Shown here: positions 55,700 to 64,000 of the stretch, in pieces
Numbering within the stretch: the first letter of the stretch is position 1
Layout: each line of letters starts with the position of its first letter
Assembly (NCBI RefSeq): GCF_900105755.1
Contig: NZ_FNTQ01000001.1
Coordinates: forward strand, 9,330,051 to 9,394,050
Direction: 5' to 3'
DNA length: 64,000 bases
DNA from: Streptomyces sp. Ag109_O5-10
Lineage (GTDB): Bacteria; Actinomycetota; Actinomycetes; Streptomycetales; Streptomycetaceae
The notes under the pieces: generated by a model
The model's input: the letters and a program-made list of their open reading frames with translations, nothing else
Told to the model about the DNA's origin: nothing
The model's database searches: none
Translations under genes and position numbers: made by a program

Positions 55700-56007
55700 G
55701 CCGTCCCAAGCCCCGCGACGGCGAGGTCGAGTTGTCCGGTCAGGATGATGTCGCACCCGAACGCCGGCGAGACCGGGAACGGCGTACCTGGCTCCAACCC
55801 GACCTTGCGCAACGACTCCGGGTGTCCGTCCGTGGCCACGCGCCCGGCGGCGCGATCGGCGATCTCCAGAGTGGTGTCGGAGACCAGGCGCACCCGCCGG
55901 TACCAGGCCCTGATGCGTCCCGTTTCTTCGCCGGAGCGGAAGTGGGGAGCGCCAGTGGCCTCACCGGCTGATCCGGGCCAGGCGGACAGGCCACGACGTG
56001 TGGGCAT
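55693..56007 (-). CDS. Small hypothetical protein
   Basis: 104 residues starting MPTRRGLSAWPGSAGEATGA, chosen because GGAGGAGC lies immediately upstream, one of the best ribosome sites in the window. The product has IRAWYRRVRLVSDTTLEIAD and GLEPGTPFPVSPAFGCDIIL. No family is known to me. It is convergent with the SDR gene and overlaps it by seven bases. Confidence 0.6.
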   Translation of the reverse strand: MPTRRGLSAWPGSAGEATGAPHFRSGEETGRIRAWYRRVRLVSDTTLEIADRAAGRVATDGHPESLRKVGLEPGTPFPVSPAFGCDIILTGQLDLAVAGLGTAQ

Positions 56008-56362
56008 GCGCTCCTCCAGGCTGAGCTGGGAAAGGTGGGAGATCACCTTATGGCCTACAACTCTCGTAACACGCAGGCCGGTTGGCCGGACAAGAGCTGG
56101 TGAATCCGGAGCAGCCAAGGCGAAAGCGAAGAAGCGCCGCAGCGGGACCGCGAACACTCCGCCGCACCGGCCCGGCGACCGGCCGCGCCGCTAACCCGGC
56201 GAGCCGGGGTTCGCGAGCTTGCTGACAGCCTTCGGGACCGTCAGGAGTCTTCGTATGGGCTGAGTAGGTCCATATAGGAGTTGTCGGCGTTCGCCACCCT
56301 CCTTGCCGAGCCGACTCCGCCGCAGGTCAGGCGACGGGTGCGCGCCCGTCGACGAAGGTGCT

Positions 56363-56422
56363 GAGGCAACCTCAGAGGCAACCCCAGGGACAACCCGAGA
56401 AGCAACCCCAGAAGCAACCTCT
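56363..56422. repeat. Five 12-bp tandem repeats
   Basis: Five units of the type GAGGCAACCCCA (56363, 56375, 56387, 56399, 56411) with one to three differences each. On the minus strand they encode a Gly-Cys repeat (GCFWGCFSGCPWGCL) at the end of the eroded gene described next. Confidence 0.8.
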
Positions 56423-56945
56423 GGCGAGGCTATGCCGCGCTGCGCAGCGGCCGGTCCGGCCGCACACCTGGCACGCCGCGGCCTCGGCGCGCTCGGGGAC
56501 GGCGCGGGCTTGTTCGGTGGTGACAGGTCGGGTGTGGTCGCGGTTGGCGTGGCAGTGGACGCGGTGCACGAAGCGGGCGGCGCCGACGTCGTCGGTGAAG
56601 TAGACCCATTCCTCGATCTTCCATGCCGGGGCGACGCCGACGCGCTCGGTGGGCACTTGGTCGTACGCCTCGCCCTCGATCGCGGTGCGCGGAAGTCGAG
56701 GGGTGCGGGCTCGTCTCGCAGCGTGCCCAGGTCGGCTGTTCCGGGTGACGGCCTGGCGCCGACTTCGGGAGTTGATGTCCTTATTGCCCAGTCAGTTGGG
56801 ATGGGTGGGCTGGTCGGGGTCCGCGGGGCGGCTGCGGCCGTGGTTGGGTGAACAATCCCTGCACGGTCTCGACCGGGATGCCGCGCTCGGCCAGCCGCCT
56901 GAGTTGCAGGCGGGTGTCGTTGATGTCGTTGGGCGCGATTTGCAT
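56372..56945 (-). pseudogene. Hypothetical protein (DUF6233-like), frameshifted, with Gly-Cys repeat tail
   Basis: The N-terminal part starts at ATG 56945: MQIAPNDINDTRLQLRRLAE, RGIPVETVQGLFTQP, with a stop near 56785. The C-terminal part, in another frame, reads TAIEGEAYDQVPTERVGVAP, WKIEEWVYFTDDVGAARFVH, then VHCHANRDHTRPVTTEQARA and ACQVCGR. It ends in the tandem-repeat-encoded GCFWGCFSGCPWGCL. The CxxC end and order resemble Streptomyces DUF6233 proteins, but I am not certain. Confidence 0.5.
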
Positions 56946-57228
56946 GTCTATCGCCTCGCACGGCGCAGCACAGCGTCTGTGTGCTGTACGTCAGGACAGG
57001 GGGGGCACGAACATCCGTGCCGCTGCCGCTGAGGTGTGCCTGTCGGTGCTTATGCGCACACCTCTGCGTTACTCCAATGGGCTTAAAGCGGCGAGCCATC
57101 CGTGTACAGCTGCCCGCGAATCTTCCATGGAGGGCGAGCCGGTGAAATTTCCGGCGACTTCGAAGGGGGAACCTACCGTCAAATGCAGTTCATCAACGGA
57201 GCATGAGACTGACAAGTGGAGGCACCAG

Positions 57229-57699
57229 ATGGCCGATCTCCCGCCACCGCCAGAGGGAATTGTCCTGGCCCATTTCATCGTCTCGGACGATGTCGAACGT
57301 TCTCGACGCTTCTACACCGAAGTGCTCGGCGGCCGGCTGGCCTACTCCGGCCCTGGAGGCCTGACCTATGTCGCACTGGCCAACAGCTGGATCATCATCA
57401 ACGGCGGCGGAGGCCCGACGGACGACAAGCCCTCGGTCACCCTGGAGGCGCCGCGCGATTCCAGCCGGGTCAGCAGTTTCCTCAATATCCGCGTCAAGGA
57501 CATCTACCCCTTGTACGAGGAGTGGAGCGCCCGAGGTGCCCAGTTCCTGACGCCGCCAAAACAACACGAGTACGAGATCCGCTGCTACATCCGCGACCCT
57601 GACGGCCATCTGATCGAAGTCGGCCAGACCACCGACCCGGAGGGAGACTGGACACCGGCTCACTGGCCCCCGAGTTCCCGCACCGGTGATTCCGAGTGA
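57229..57699 (+). CDS. VOC-family (glyoxalase/bleomycin-resistance fold) protein
   Basis: 156 residues with the paired beta-alpha-beta3 modules of the vicinal-oxygen-chelate fold: LAHFIVSDDVERSRRFYTEV then LGG opens module 1 (metal His in AHFIV). Module 2 has FLNIRVKDIYPLYEEWSARG and CYIRDPDGHLIEVGQ with the metal Glu. The ATG at 57229 follows AGTGGAGG; the long in-frame extension upstream to 56848 is rejected because it is unlike protein. It could be an isomerase, dioxygenase or binding protein; context gives no hint. Confidence 0.87.
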   Translation: MADLPPPPEGIVLAHFIVSDDVERSRRFYTEVLGGRLAYSGPGGLTYVALANSWIIINGGGGPTDDKPSVTLEAPRDSSRVSSFLNIRVKDIYPLYEEWSARGAQFLTPPKQHEYEIRCYIRDPDGHLIEVGQTTDPEGDWTPAHWPPSSRTGDSE

Positions 57700-58062
57700 G
57701 CCTGGCTCGGCGCACGAGAGCACTACTGGACAACAGACCCTTGCGCCTGGCGCAGAGCGGGCGGTGAACTCTGCGCCGTCTCGATCGGCCGGAGCGGGCC
57801 GGTCCTCCTAGGTGATCAATCTGGAGGACGCGGGGAAACGGCAGGCTGGCGACACGGCTGGGTGGCACGCTGCTGTTCATGGGCGACGCCGAGCGGCGCG
57901 TCGTCCCGGGCCTCGGCATCGCTTCTGCCGCCAGCGCCCCGTTACGTCGGTTCGCCGTGGCGCTCGCGCTCGAGATCGCGCCCGTTCGCGCTGCGCGGCC
58001 CCGCACATAGCCCACCCGCTCGGGCTCTCAGCTCCCGCGAGCGCCTCACCCACGCACGCGCG
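57700..58062. other. Intergenic stretch, nothing recognised
   Basis: It contains short open frames without motifs between the VOC gene and the convergent small gene at 58063. Confidence 0.45.
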
Positions 58063-58317
58063 TCACGGAAGCATTCCCCCGTCGATCCACGCGCGAAGCA
58101 GGGCGACCTGCTCCTCGGACCACGTCGCGTTCTCATCCGGCGGCGGCATACGCTTCGTCGCAACTGTGTTGTAGACGCGCTCGGCGTTCTCCCGGACCGA
58201 CATGTACACATACTGGTCCAGCTGGACACCGCCCTTCGCCATGTGCTCGATGTCGATAGACCGGAACAGGGGGAGGATGTCGTGCGCGAATCCGGGTGCC
58301 GCGGTTGATTCCGCCAT
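58063..58317 (-). CDS. Small cytochrome-like hypothetical protein without heme motif
   Basis: 84 residues starting MAESTAAPGFAHDILPLFRS after AAGAGGACG. The layout DILPLFRSIDIEHM, RMPPPDENATWSEEQVALLR and AWIDGGM matches small bacterial proteins that look like cytochrome c domains (a MPP..W....L..WI..G block) but carry no CxxCH. No signal peptide, so presumably cytosolic. Function unknown. Confidence 0.65.
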   Translation of the reverse strand: MAESTAAPGFAHDILPLFRSIDIEHMAKGGVQLDQYVYMSVRENAERVYNTVATKRMPPPDENATWSEEQVALLRAWIDGGMLP

Positions 58318-58474
58318 GAGTCGTCCTCTTGATTAGTGGTCTCTGGGCCAGGTGACGGGCAAACCATATTTAGCTCATGCCCTGGAGATATTCCTGCCAG
58401 GCATCGGCCGCGCGAGTGCCATCCGCCATTCAGGCCCGCCGAAGGCGCGCGGAGTGCCGGTCGGGCCCATCGAC

Positions 58475-58945
58475 TCAAGGGTCGAGTCTTTCCAAAACTG
58501 CGGCGGTCACCACCCCGTAAGCCAGATGGGGCACGATGTCGGCAATCCGGTCCTTGGCGGACCACGTGCGCGGGTCGGTCACTTTGAGCACGGTCATGGG
58601 GGCGTCGGTGCCCAGACGGGCGCCGAATCCAGTGGTCGCGTAAGCGATCAACCTGGTCGGACGCCAGCCCTTGGCCCGCGCCAGGCCCAGAAGGGCACCC
58701 AGACCGATCCCCGCAGCGATGCCGGTCAGTGGCGCGAGGCCCGCGATTCGATTTTCCTTCTCAGCGCCGTCACCGGGAATGGTCAGGTGCATCGCCTGCG
58801 ACAGCTTCTCGACGGTGGCTCGCGGAGTGCCACTCGCGGGCCGCGCCCGCCATGCCATGTCCAGATAGCCGACGGTGTTGAGAGCAGTGGTACCGGCGGC
58901 ACCGGCAGCGGCGCCGTACAGCAGTCCGGTGACGGGTCTGGTCAT
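58475..58945 (-). CDS. Hypothetical membrane-associated protein
   Basis: 156 residues from an ATG with GAGGGA upstream. A hydrophobic helix starts at residue 5 (VTGLLYGAAAGAAGTTALNT) and a second lies around 80 (LAPLTGIAAGIGLGALLGLA). LKVTDPRTWSAKDRIADIVP and HLAYGVVTAAVLERL follow. Glycine-rich helices suggest a small membrane protein of the type seen next to stress genes. No named family assigned. In-frame extension to 59047 lacks a ribosome site. Confidence 0.7.
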   Translation of the reverse strand: MTRPVTGLLYGAAAGAAGTTALNTVGYLDMAWRARPASGTPRATVEKLSQAMHLTIPGDGAEKENRIAGLAPLTGIAAGIGLGALLGLARAKGWRPTRLIAYATTGFGARLGTDAPMTVLKVTDPRTWSAKDRIADIVPHLAYGVVTAAVLERLDP

Positions 58946-59090
58946 CGTGTATCCCTCGGTCCTCTGGCGTGCAGTGCGCCTCGGGCCAGTCAACGCCAGA
59001 GCCAGTTCGCCCGCCACCGTAAGTTGCGTTGTGTCACCGGCGAACACGTTCCGATGGGCTGGTCATTCAACCTTGCCTCTGCCGGAATGA

Positions 59091-59278
59091 TCATCCACCC
59101 AGGTCACGCACCACTGGTGCTCCTGGAGGATGCCGCCGAGTCGTTGGCGTCGTCGTAGGTGCAGGCGGCGGGACATGGACGGTCGTCCATCCCTGCACCG
59201 ACGCCACGTTCTTCCGCCCGGGTAACCGGGTCTCGCCGATCTCCAGGGTGGCTTCCGTCGGCTGGGGCAGTTCAGTCA
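59091..59278 (-). CDS. Short hypothetical open frame
   Basis: MTELPQPTEATLEIGETRLP then GRKNVASVQGWTTVHVP is protein-like, but the C-terminal half becomes Pro/Thr-rich and the ribosome site is poor. It follows the Y-family polymerase remnant on the same strand. It may be a truncated gene. Confidence 0.35.
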
Positions 59279-59355
59279 TGAACTCAGCGTCGCTTCGGTT
59301 CGTGTCCGGGGGGAGGTGCCGGCCGGGGTGTCTCGAGCGGGTGTGAGCGTGGTGG

Positions 59356-60364
59356 TCAGGAGGCGGGCCGGTAGGTGGCGGCCGGGCCGATCGCGCCGGG
59401 CCCGAACTTCTCCCGGATTCGGTCGGCCGCCTGCTCGGCGGTGAGGCGGGCCTGGCGGGCGGCATCGAGGCTGAGCTGCTCGGCGGCCTGGTCGGCGTCG
59501 GCGAGGTCCTCGGCGCGCAGCGCGAGTGCGGTCAGACGGCCGCGCTGGAGGCCTGCGGAGTCCATGAGCTGGTAGGTGAGCCGGCGCAGGTCGTCCTCGT
59601 GCCCGGACGGTTCGGGCAGGCGGCGGGTCTTCTCCCATGCCGGTCCGCCGGCGAACGTCAGCGTGAGCGTGAGAGCGTGCGCGGCCTGCCCGCGGCGGCG
59701 CAGCTCCGCACCGAGTTGCACGACCCAGGCCCAGGAGGGCCGAACGTACGGCGGCGCCGTCAAGCACGTCGTGGGGGAGGCGGTGCCGGACGCCGACGGA
59801 AGTCGGCAGGCGGCGCGGGGTGACGGTGCGGGGGTCGATGCCGCGGGGCCCGGTCGACGGGCCGTCCGGCCCGCTTTGCCGAGCAGGCGCTGCACGGTCG
59901 CGGCCGGCAGCGTGGCGAGCAGGCCGACCCGGTCCGACGCCGTAGCGCTTCAGGACGGCGGCCTGGCGGGGACCGATGCCGTGCAGATCCTCCACGGGGA
60001 GCAGGGCGAGCCAGTCGGCAGCGTCGGCGGCCTCGACGGCCAGCACACCGCCCGGCCGCTCTACCTGCGCCGAGGCGGTCGCGGGCAACGGTGACGGTCG
60101 GGCCGATACCGACACGGATGTCGACGCCGTACCGGGAGACCGTCCGCAACCGCAGGACCTCCCCGAGATGCGCGCGGCAGCCCCGTGGTAGCGCAGCGCG
60201 CCCCGCAGATCGACCAGAGCCGCCGTGGGCGGCCGGGCCTCCACCACCGGCGACAGCTCATGCAGCTGCTCCAGGACCTGCCGGTAGGTCTCCTCCGGCA
60301 GCCGGTCCGGGCAGCGCACATGCATCACCACACCCGGCCGACGCTCCATCGACTCCGCACCCAC
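59356..60364 (-). pseudogene. Y-family DNA polymerase (DinB/Pol IV-like), several frameshifts
   Basis: The minus strand encodes an error-prone lesion-bypass polymerase in changing frames. VMHVRCPDRLPEETYRQVLE and ARPPTAALVDLRGALRYHGA are in frame one. RTVSRYGVDIRVGIGPTVTV is in frame two. WLALLPVEDLHGIGPRQAAV (the helix-hairpin-helix) is back in frame one. The C-terminal little-finger domain GQAAHALTLTLTFAGGPAWE and LTAEQAADRIREKFGPGAIG is in frame three. At least four changes are needed. Start GTG 60364 has GGGAGG upstream. Streptomyces often carry such a polymerase near mobile DNA. Confidence 0.75.
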
Positions 60365-60689
60365 CCGGCGCTCACCTCCCCACCACGCTATCGAACAAAT
60401 AATCGAACACGCGAGGTGAAGGTGTGCTGGCGTGCCTAGAATGAAAATGTGTTCGTAACTCGCGGGATCTCCGGACGACCTGGACCGGCTCCAGACCGCT
60501 CACCGACGTCCGGGCGGGCGAGTGCCCTGGGTAAGGGGGCGGCCGGTGACCGGACTGCTGCTGTCTCCTTGGCCGCGGTTCCCCAGTGGATATTATCTGG
60601 AATGAAGAGTCAATAAAGATGCAGTCGGGGCCGAGTGGGTGGCTGATCGCCTGATGTGCGAGGCGGTGGTAGGCGGTTCGCAGTATTAA
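60365..60689. other. Intergenic stretch between polymerase remnant and TetR promoter
   Basis: No supported gene. The promoter of the polymerase remnant must lie at its left side. Confidence 0.45.
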
Positions 60690-60719
60690 TTGACTGATCA
60701 TTCCTGATTGGGATATCAT
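60690..60719 (+). promoter_or_regulatory. Promoter of the TetR gene, probably leaderless
   Basis: TTGACT (60690-60695), 18-base spacer, TATCAT (60714-60719). The spacer contains TGATCATT, part of an imperfect dyad suited to autoregulation. Transcription would begin at about 60726, right at the second ATG (60727). Confidence 0.6.
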
Positions 60720-60726
60720 GGTCAAC

Positions 60727-61308
60727 ATGGCCAGGATCAGAGAGTTCGACACCGACTTGGCGGTGGAGGCGGCGATGGACGCCTTTCGCGCCAGGGGCTA
60801 CGAGGGCACGTCCGTGCAGGACCTGGTGGCGGCCACCGGAGTGGGGCGGGGGTCGCTCTATGCCGCCTTCGGCAGCAAGGAGGGGCTGTATCTCGCCGCC
60901 ATGGATCGCTACCGCGAGATGTACGCCGTGCCCCTGGTCGACGTCCTGCGCGCCGGTGCCCCGGCGCGCGAGCTGATCCGTGAGGTCCTGCTCGGCACCG
61001 TCGACACGATCGTGGAGGACGGCAACCGCAGGGCCTGCCTCATCGTGGGTGCCGCGATGGAGCGCATCGCCCATGATCCCAGGGTCGCCGCCCATGTGCG
61101 CGTCACGACCACCTCAATCGAGGACGCGCTGTACGAGGTCATCGTGGAGGCCCGGTCGAAGGGCGAACTGCCCGCTGGTCGCAGCCCCCGCGACCTCGCG
61201 CGGTATCTCGTCGCGACGCTCCATGGGCTGCGGGTGCTGGGTGCCATCAACCCCGACCGGGCCGCGCTTGCCGCGGTCGCCGAGGTCGCCCTCGACGCTC
61301 TCGGCTGA
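60727..61308 (+). CDS. TetR/AcrR-family regulator
   Basis: 193 residues. The N-terminal helix-turn-helix is complete: AVEAAMDAFRARGYEGTSVQ, DLVAATGVGRGSLYAAFGSK EGLY. The C-terminal helices (LLGTVDTIVEDGNRRACLIV; ATLHGLRVLGAINPDRAALA) follow the TetR_C pattern of repressors for quinone or aldehyde stress. The ATG at 60727 is preferred to 60718 because the -10 box covers the latter. A strong terminator follows at once. Likely targets are itself and the NTF2/oxidoreductase genes at 63068 onward, which have a dyad-bearing promoter. Confidence 0.9.
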   Translation: MARIREFDTDLAVEAAMDAFRARGYEGTSVQDLVAATGVGRGSLYAAFGSKEGLYLAAMDRYREMYAVPLVDVLRAGAPARELIREVLLGTVDTIVEDGNRRACLIVGAAMERIAHDPRVAAHVRVTTTSIEDALYEVIVEARSKGELPAGRSPRDLARYLVATLHGLRVLGAINPDRAALAAVAEVALDALG

Positions 61309-61319
61309 CATTGCCCGTA

Positions 61320-61372
61320 CCGGACAGGCGTGGCACCCCGCGGCTCAGCCGCGGGGTGCCACGCCTGTCCGG
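61320..61372. terminator. Perfect 25-bp stem-loop terminator after TetR gene
   Basis: CCGGACAGGCGTGGCACC... pairs perfectly over 25 bases around a three-base loop (TCA), starting 12 bases past the stop codon. It has no T-tract, as is usual in this group. One of the strongest hairpins in the window. Confidence 0.9.
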
Positions 61373-61688
61373 TGTCTGGTGGGCGGGGCGCAGGCCAAGC
61401 GCGGCGGGGTCGTCGGCCGCCACTGCTTTCTGAGTGGAGGGTTTGCCTGCGTTGACCGCGAAGAAGGCGATGAACGCGGCTGCGGCGACCGGTGCAGCCT
61501 GGTCCACGGAACCGTCGCTGTGGCGGGTGGCGAGGTAGTCGGCCGTCGCTCGGGCGGCGATGGTGTTGCGCAGCGCGGTGCTCATGGAGCCGTCGGTCTG
61601 CTGGGCCGCCGGTCACGGCGGAGGCGACGCCGGCGTCGCGGGTTTCGACGCCGTGGACGCCCAAGCCGAAGGCAGGCCAACGGCACCA
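61373..61688. other. Intergenic stretch with a weak minus-strand frame
   Basis: MSTALRNTIAARATADYLAT (minus, from 61585) looks protein-like for about 70 codons but then reads through the terminator hairpin. Probably a fragment. Confidence 0.4.
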
Positions 61689-62233
61689 TCATCGAGACCG
61701 GCACCGACTCCTACCGGCTCGCGTCGCCCCGAGCCCAAGCGGAGCGAGCAGCCGGCTGAGAGACCGCGGAGCCGCGTCATGAGACGCTGACGGGGTTCCA
61801 GCTTCGATCTCCCGCAGCAGTTTTCCGTCATCGTCATAGAGCTCAAGACCGAACCGCAGACCGAACCGGGTCAGCAGCGCAGCCAGATCCTCGAACCGTT
61901 GAGGATCGACAACACCGTTCAGGAGCGTGTTCCCGTCGGTCGGGTCGACCTCGATGCGGCACCAGCTGGTCTCGACCTCATACGACTCCCACGACGAGCC
62001 TGATCTGGAACTCCAGCCGGCTCCGATGAACCGCTCGGCCACCCACGATGCACCCGGGGCTCCTGCCAGGCCACCACACACGTTGTTGTTGATCTTAAGC
62101 CAGACGGGATCGAGCGACTGTCCCTCATCGGATATGTCCACAGCTGGATTATGAAGCAGACCACGCAGCCTGTGATCGCACACGCTATCGCCATCAAAAC
62201 TTGTCGAATGTCGATCACTGCAGCCCGGGTCAC
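61689..62233 (-). pseudogene. Hypothetical membrane-anchored protein, frameshifted
   Basis: A GTG at 62233 with GGGAGG upstream starts a TM segment (VLMAIACAITGCVVCFIIQL). After a shift near 62130 the main body follows: SLDPVWLKINNNVCGGLAGA, VETSWCRIEVDPTDGNTLLN and PQRFEDLAALLTRFGLRFGL. Coherent protein, family unknown. The long frame to 62285 is a different fragment (MFS remnant). Confidence 0.5.
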
Positions 62234-62280
62234 ACGCCTCCCGAACTCCTCGACAAACGACTCCCAAAGAAGTCGTCATA

Positions 62281-62806
62281 GCCACCGTGGCGATGGCTCC
62301 GCAGATGCCGAGCGCCTTGGCCCGTTCCTTCGCGTCGGTGAATCCCAGTGAGATCAGCGCGAGTGCGGCGGGGCGAGCAGCGCGCCGAAAACGCCCCGGA
62401 GCGCGTGTGCCGTCAGCAGCGTGGGGAGGTTGGGCGACAGCCCGCTGGCGGCCGAGGCCGCCGCGGACCCGACAAGGCCGACGACGGAGATCTTCTTGTG
62501 CCCCGCAGGTCCGCCGGTTGTCCGCCGAGGACGAGCAGGTTGCCGAGGGCGAGGCCGTGGGCGAGGCCGTAGGCGGTGATGACCCTCTGCCGGCCGCCGT
62601 CAGAGAAGCCCAGGTCGTAGGGCGCGGACGGCAGGGCGATGTTCATGATCGCCGCGTCCAGGAAGACCATCACCTGCGCGACGCCGTGAAGATCGGCGCT
62701 CTCCGGAACGTCGGAAGTTATGGAATGAGAGTCCCAGAAAATGAGGATGCGGTCCGATGTCCCGGTCTGCGTCGAGGCCCACTTCTGTGTCGAAGGACGC
62801 GCCATT
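62281..62806 (-). pseudogene. N-terminal fragment of a DHA2 MFS transporter, frameshifted
   Basis: FLDAAIMNIALPSAPYDLGF, GRQRVITAYGLAHGLALGNL and VLGGQPADLRG correspond to TM1-TM3 and motif A of the exporter family also seen at 2164 (motif A damaged). In another frame, SGLSPNLPTLLTAHALRGVF, then ISLGFTDAKERAKALGICGA continue to about 62281 and stop. The remaining 10-11 helices are missing. Confidence 0.75.
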
Positions 62807-62877
62807 CCGCTGGTGAGGGCGTCGTCGCTGTCGCGGTGACGTGTGACGGCCGATCGGTGATCGCCACTCCATTTAAG

Positions 62878-62906
62878 TTGACCGAACGTTCCAGTATCTG
62901 TAGAGT
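62878..62906 (+). promoter_or_regulatory. Consensus promoter with embedded dyad
   Basis: TTGACC (62878-62883), 17-base spacer, TAGAGT (62901-62906): close to the Streptomyces housekeeping consensus. The perfect palindrome GAACGTTC (62884-62891) directly follows the -35 box, a typical operator position for a TetR-type repressor. Confidence 0.7.
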
Positions 62907-63067
62907 CTGTTCAACCGGGCACGTTGTGAACCTGCCGACCTGGCCCCCTGTCCAGGGACGGAGTCAGCGGCGAACGCCGGGACCTCTACATCGCATTGAC
63001 CTTGGGGGCCGCCGAACGGGCGCTACCCGAACGCGGCACTTGCAAGCCGCACCAGAAAGGGACAGCA

Positions 63068-63671
63068 ATGACTTCCGACCGCAGCAAGACTCCCTCCGGC
63101 CGACGGTTCTCCAAGCGGGCGGGCATGGTGACGGCCGCCGCCCTTCTCCTGGCCGGAGGAGTGGCGACCGGTACCGCGACGGCCAGTTCGCACCACTCGC
63201 ACGACGACAAGGCCAGCAGCGCTTCCACCGCCTCGACCGTCCGCACCCTCGCGGACATCCAGGACATCGAGAAGCTGAAGGCCCGCTACTTCCAGGACAT
63301 CGACACCAAGCAGTGGGCCGATCTCCAGGCGCTGTTCACGCCCGACGCGCACATCAACACCGGCCAGGAATTCAACAGCCCGGCGGAACTGGTCAAGGCC
63401 ACCAAGACCCTGATCGCCGACGCCCCCACCGCACACCAGGGCCTCCTTCCGAACATCACGGTCAAGGGGGACACGGCAACCGGCACCTGGGTCATGGAGG
63501 ACTACGTCAACCTGAAGGCAGGCGGCGGGTTCCACGGCTACGGCCAGTACCACGACACCTACCAGCGCATCGACGGACGTTGGGTACATCACTGGATCGG
63601 TGCTGGAGCGGTACCGCATGGACACCCTCCCCGACACGGGCCCCTACCAGGCCCCGCAGAAGACCGACTGA
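63068..63671 (+). pseudogene. Exported NTF2-like protein, frameshifted near the end
   Basis: Starts MTSDRSKTPSGRRFSKRAGM after AGAAAGGGA. An Arg-rich n-region and AAALLLAGGVATGTATASS form a signal peptide. The NTF2/SnoaL-like body has IEKLKARYFQDIDTKQWADL QALFTPDAHINT and FHGYGQYHDTYQRIDGRWV. One extra base near 63590-63600 displaces the expected C-terminus LERYRMDTLPDTGPYQAPQK, which stops at 63671. Without the shift, the frame runs unbroken to the window edge. Followed 48 bases later by an oxidoreductase gene. Confidence 0.75.
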
Positions 63672-63719
63672 CCCGCTGCCAGACCTCTGGGGCGCTGCCG
63701 CACCCCGGGAAGGAGAACC

Positions 63720-64000
63720 ATGAAAGCCGTCGGAGTGTCCCGCTTCGGAGGACCGGAAGCCTTGGAGATCTTCGAGATTCCCGAGCCGCACGCCGGTCCC
63801 GGCCAGGTCCGCATTCGGGTCCACGCCGCGACCGTCAACCCGGGGGACCGCTACCTGCGCAACGGAGCGGTCGCCACCTGGCGCCGGGACCGCCTTACAT
63901 CCCCGGCATGGAGACGGCCGGCGTACTGGACGAGATCGGTCCAGAGTCGGTGACCGGCCTGCGCGTCGGTGACCGGGTGACGGTCATGACCATGCCGCTC
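63720..64000 (+). pseudogene. Quinone-oxidoreductase-type MDR enzyme, N-terminus, frameshifted, runs off window
   Basis: MKAVGVSRFGGPEALEIFEI and GPGQVRIRVHAATVNPGDRY LRNG are the GroES-like start of the same family as the enzyme at 8175. Between about 63870 and 63890 the frame changes: YIPGMETAGVLDEIGPESVT and GLRVGDRVTVMTMPL continue one frame over to the edge. GGAAGGAG precedes the ATG. The nucleotide-binding domain lies beyond the window. Confidence 0.75.

Noticed and set aside
56050..56103. 17-codon frame MAYNSRNTQAGWPDKSW
   Set aside because: Has a passable ribosome site but is too short to support without conservation data.
1..64000. CRISPR arrays, tRNA and rRNA genes
   Set aside because: No regularly spaced repeats with unique spacers and no cloverleaf with a T-loop GTTCRA-type motif was found by eye; a covariance-model scan would settle small RNAs.

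Overview
The window is high-GC actinobacterial DNA, almost certainly from a Streptomyces or close relative. Evidence: strong third-position GC, frequent GTG/TTG starts, ricin-tagged secreted glycosidases, a second NAD+-dependent DNA ligase, a Streptomyces-type Ku tail, and IS3/IS701/IS110/IS4/IS5 elements typical of Streptomyces accessory DNA. No tRNA, rRNA or CRISPR array is visible. Many genes carry single-base frameshifts or are cut by insertion sequences, so much of the window looks like a decaying accessory region (chromosome arm, plasmid or island). Sequencing error for some of the single-base shifts cannot be excluded from sequence alone.

Layout. 1-5.5 kb: a MarR-type regulator divergent from a four-gene run (SDR, 14-TM MFS exporter, LLM flavin/F420-type oxidoreductase, F420-reductase-like protein), bracketed by two same-direction fragments of one IS3 transposase. 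5.5-14.5 kb: acetyltransferase, LysR regulator divergent from a quinone-oxidoreductase/NTF2-like pair, a LigA paralogue and a duplicated-domain protein. 14.6-22 kb: a graveyard with an IS701 fragment, a pair of ~98-bp inverted repeats around a small gene, a multiply shifted protein of unknown type, an OGG-fold remnant, a protein-kinase gene cut by an IS110 fragment, and a HEPN (ApeA-like) remnant. 22-30.4 kb: reductase-domain and EthD genes, an AraC regulator, an AhpD-like protein, a metallo-beta-lactamase-fold protein that has lost three metal ligands, MOSC and RraA genes, and two broken L,D-transpeptidases.

31-47 kb is the centrepiece: nine exported carbohydrate-active proteins on one strand (three GH54 arabinofuranosidases, an SGNH esterase, a frameshifted GH10 xylanase, GH27 alpha-galactosidase, a GH-A-type hydrolase, GH59 galactosidase, GH29 fucosidase). 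Most carry a C-terminal ricin/CBM13 beta-trefoil. Together they fit side-chain and backbone removal from arabinoxylan and galactose/fucose-decorated plant polymers. A palindromic operator-like pair sits in front of the fourth gene.

47-53.6 kb is a nested IS array. Two identical inverted 1.5-kb IS5-type elements, each with a passenger gene, flank an IS4 element; next come another IS5 element and an IS110 transposase fused in frame to the C-terminal third of Ku. The array interrupts a gene after codon 5. 53.9-64 kb: XRE regulator divergent from an SDR, VOC protein, small hypotheticals, a frameshifted Y-family polymerase, a TetR regulator with a clear promoter, an MFS fragment, and an NTF2-like gene followed by a quinone oxidoreductase that runs off the window.
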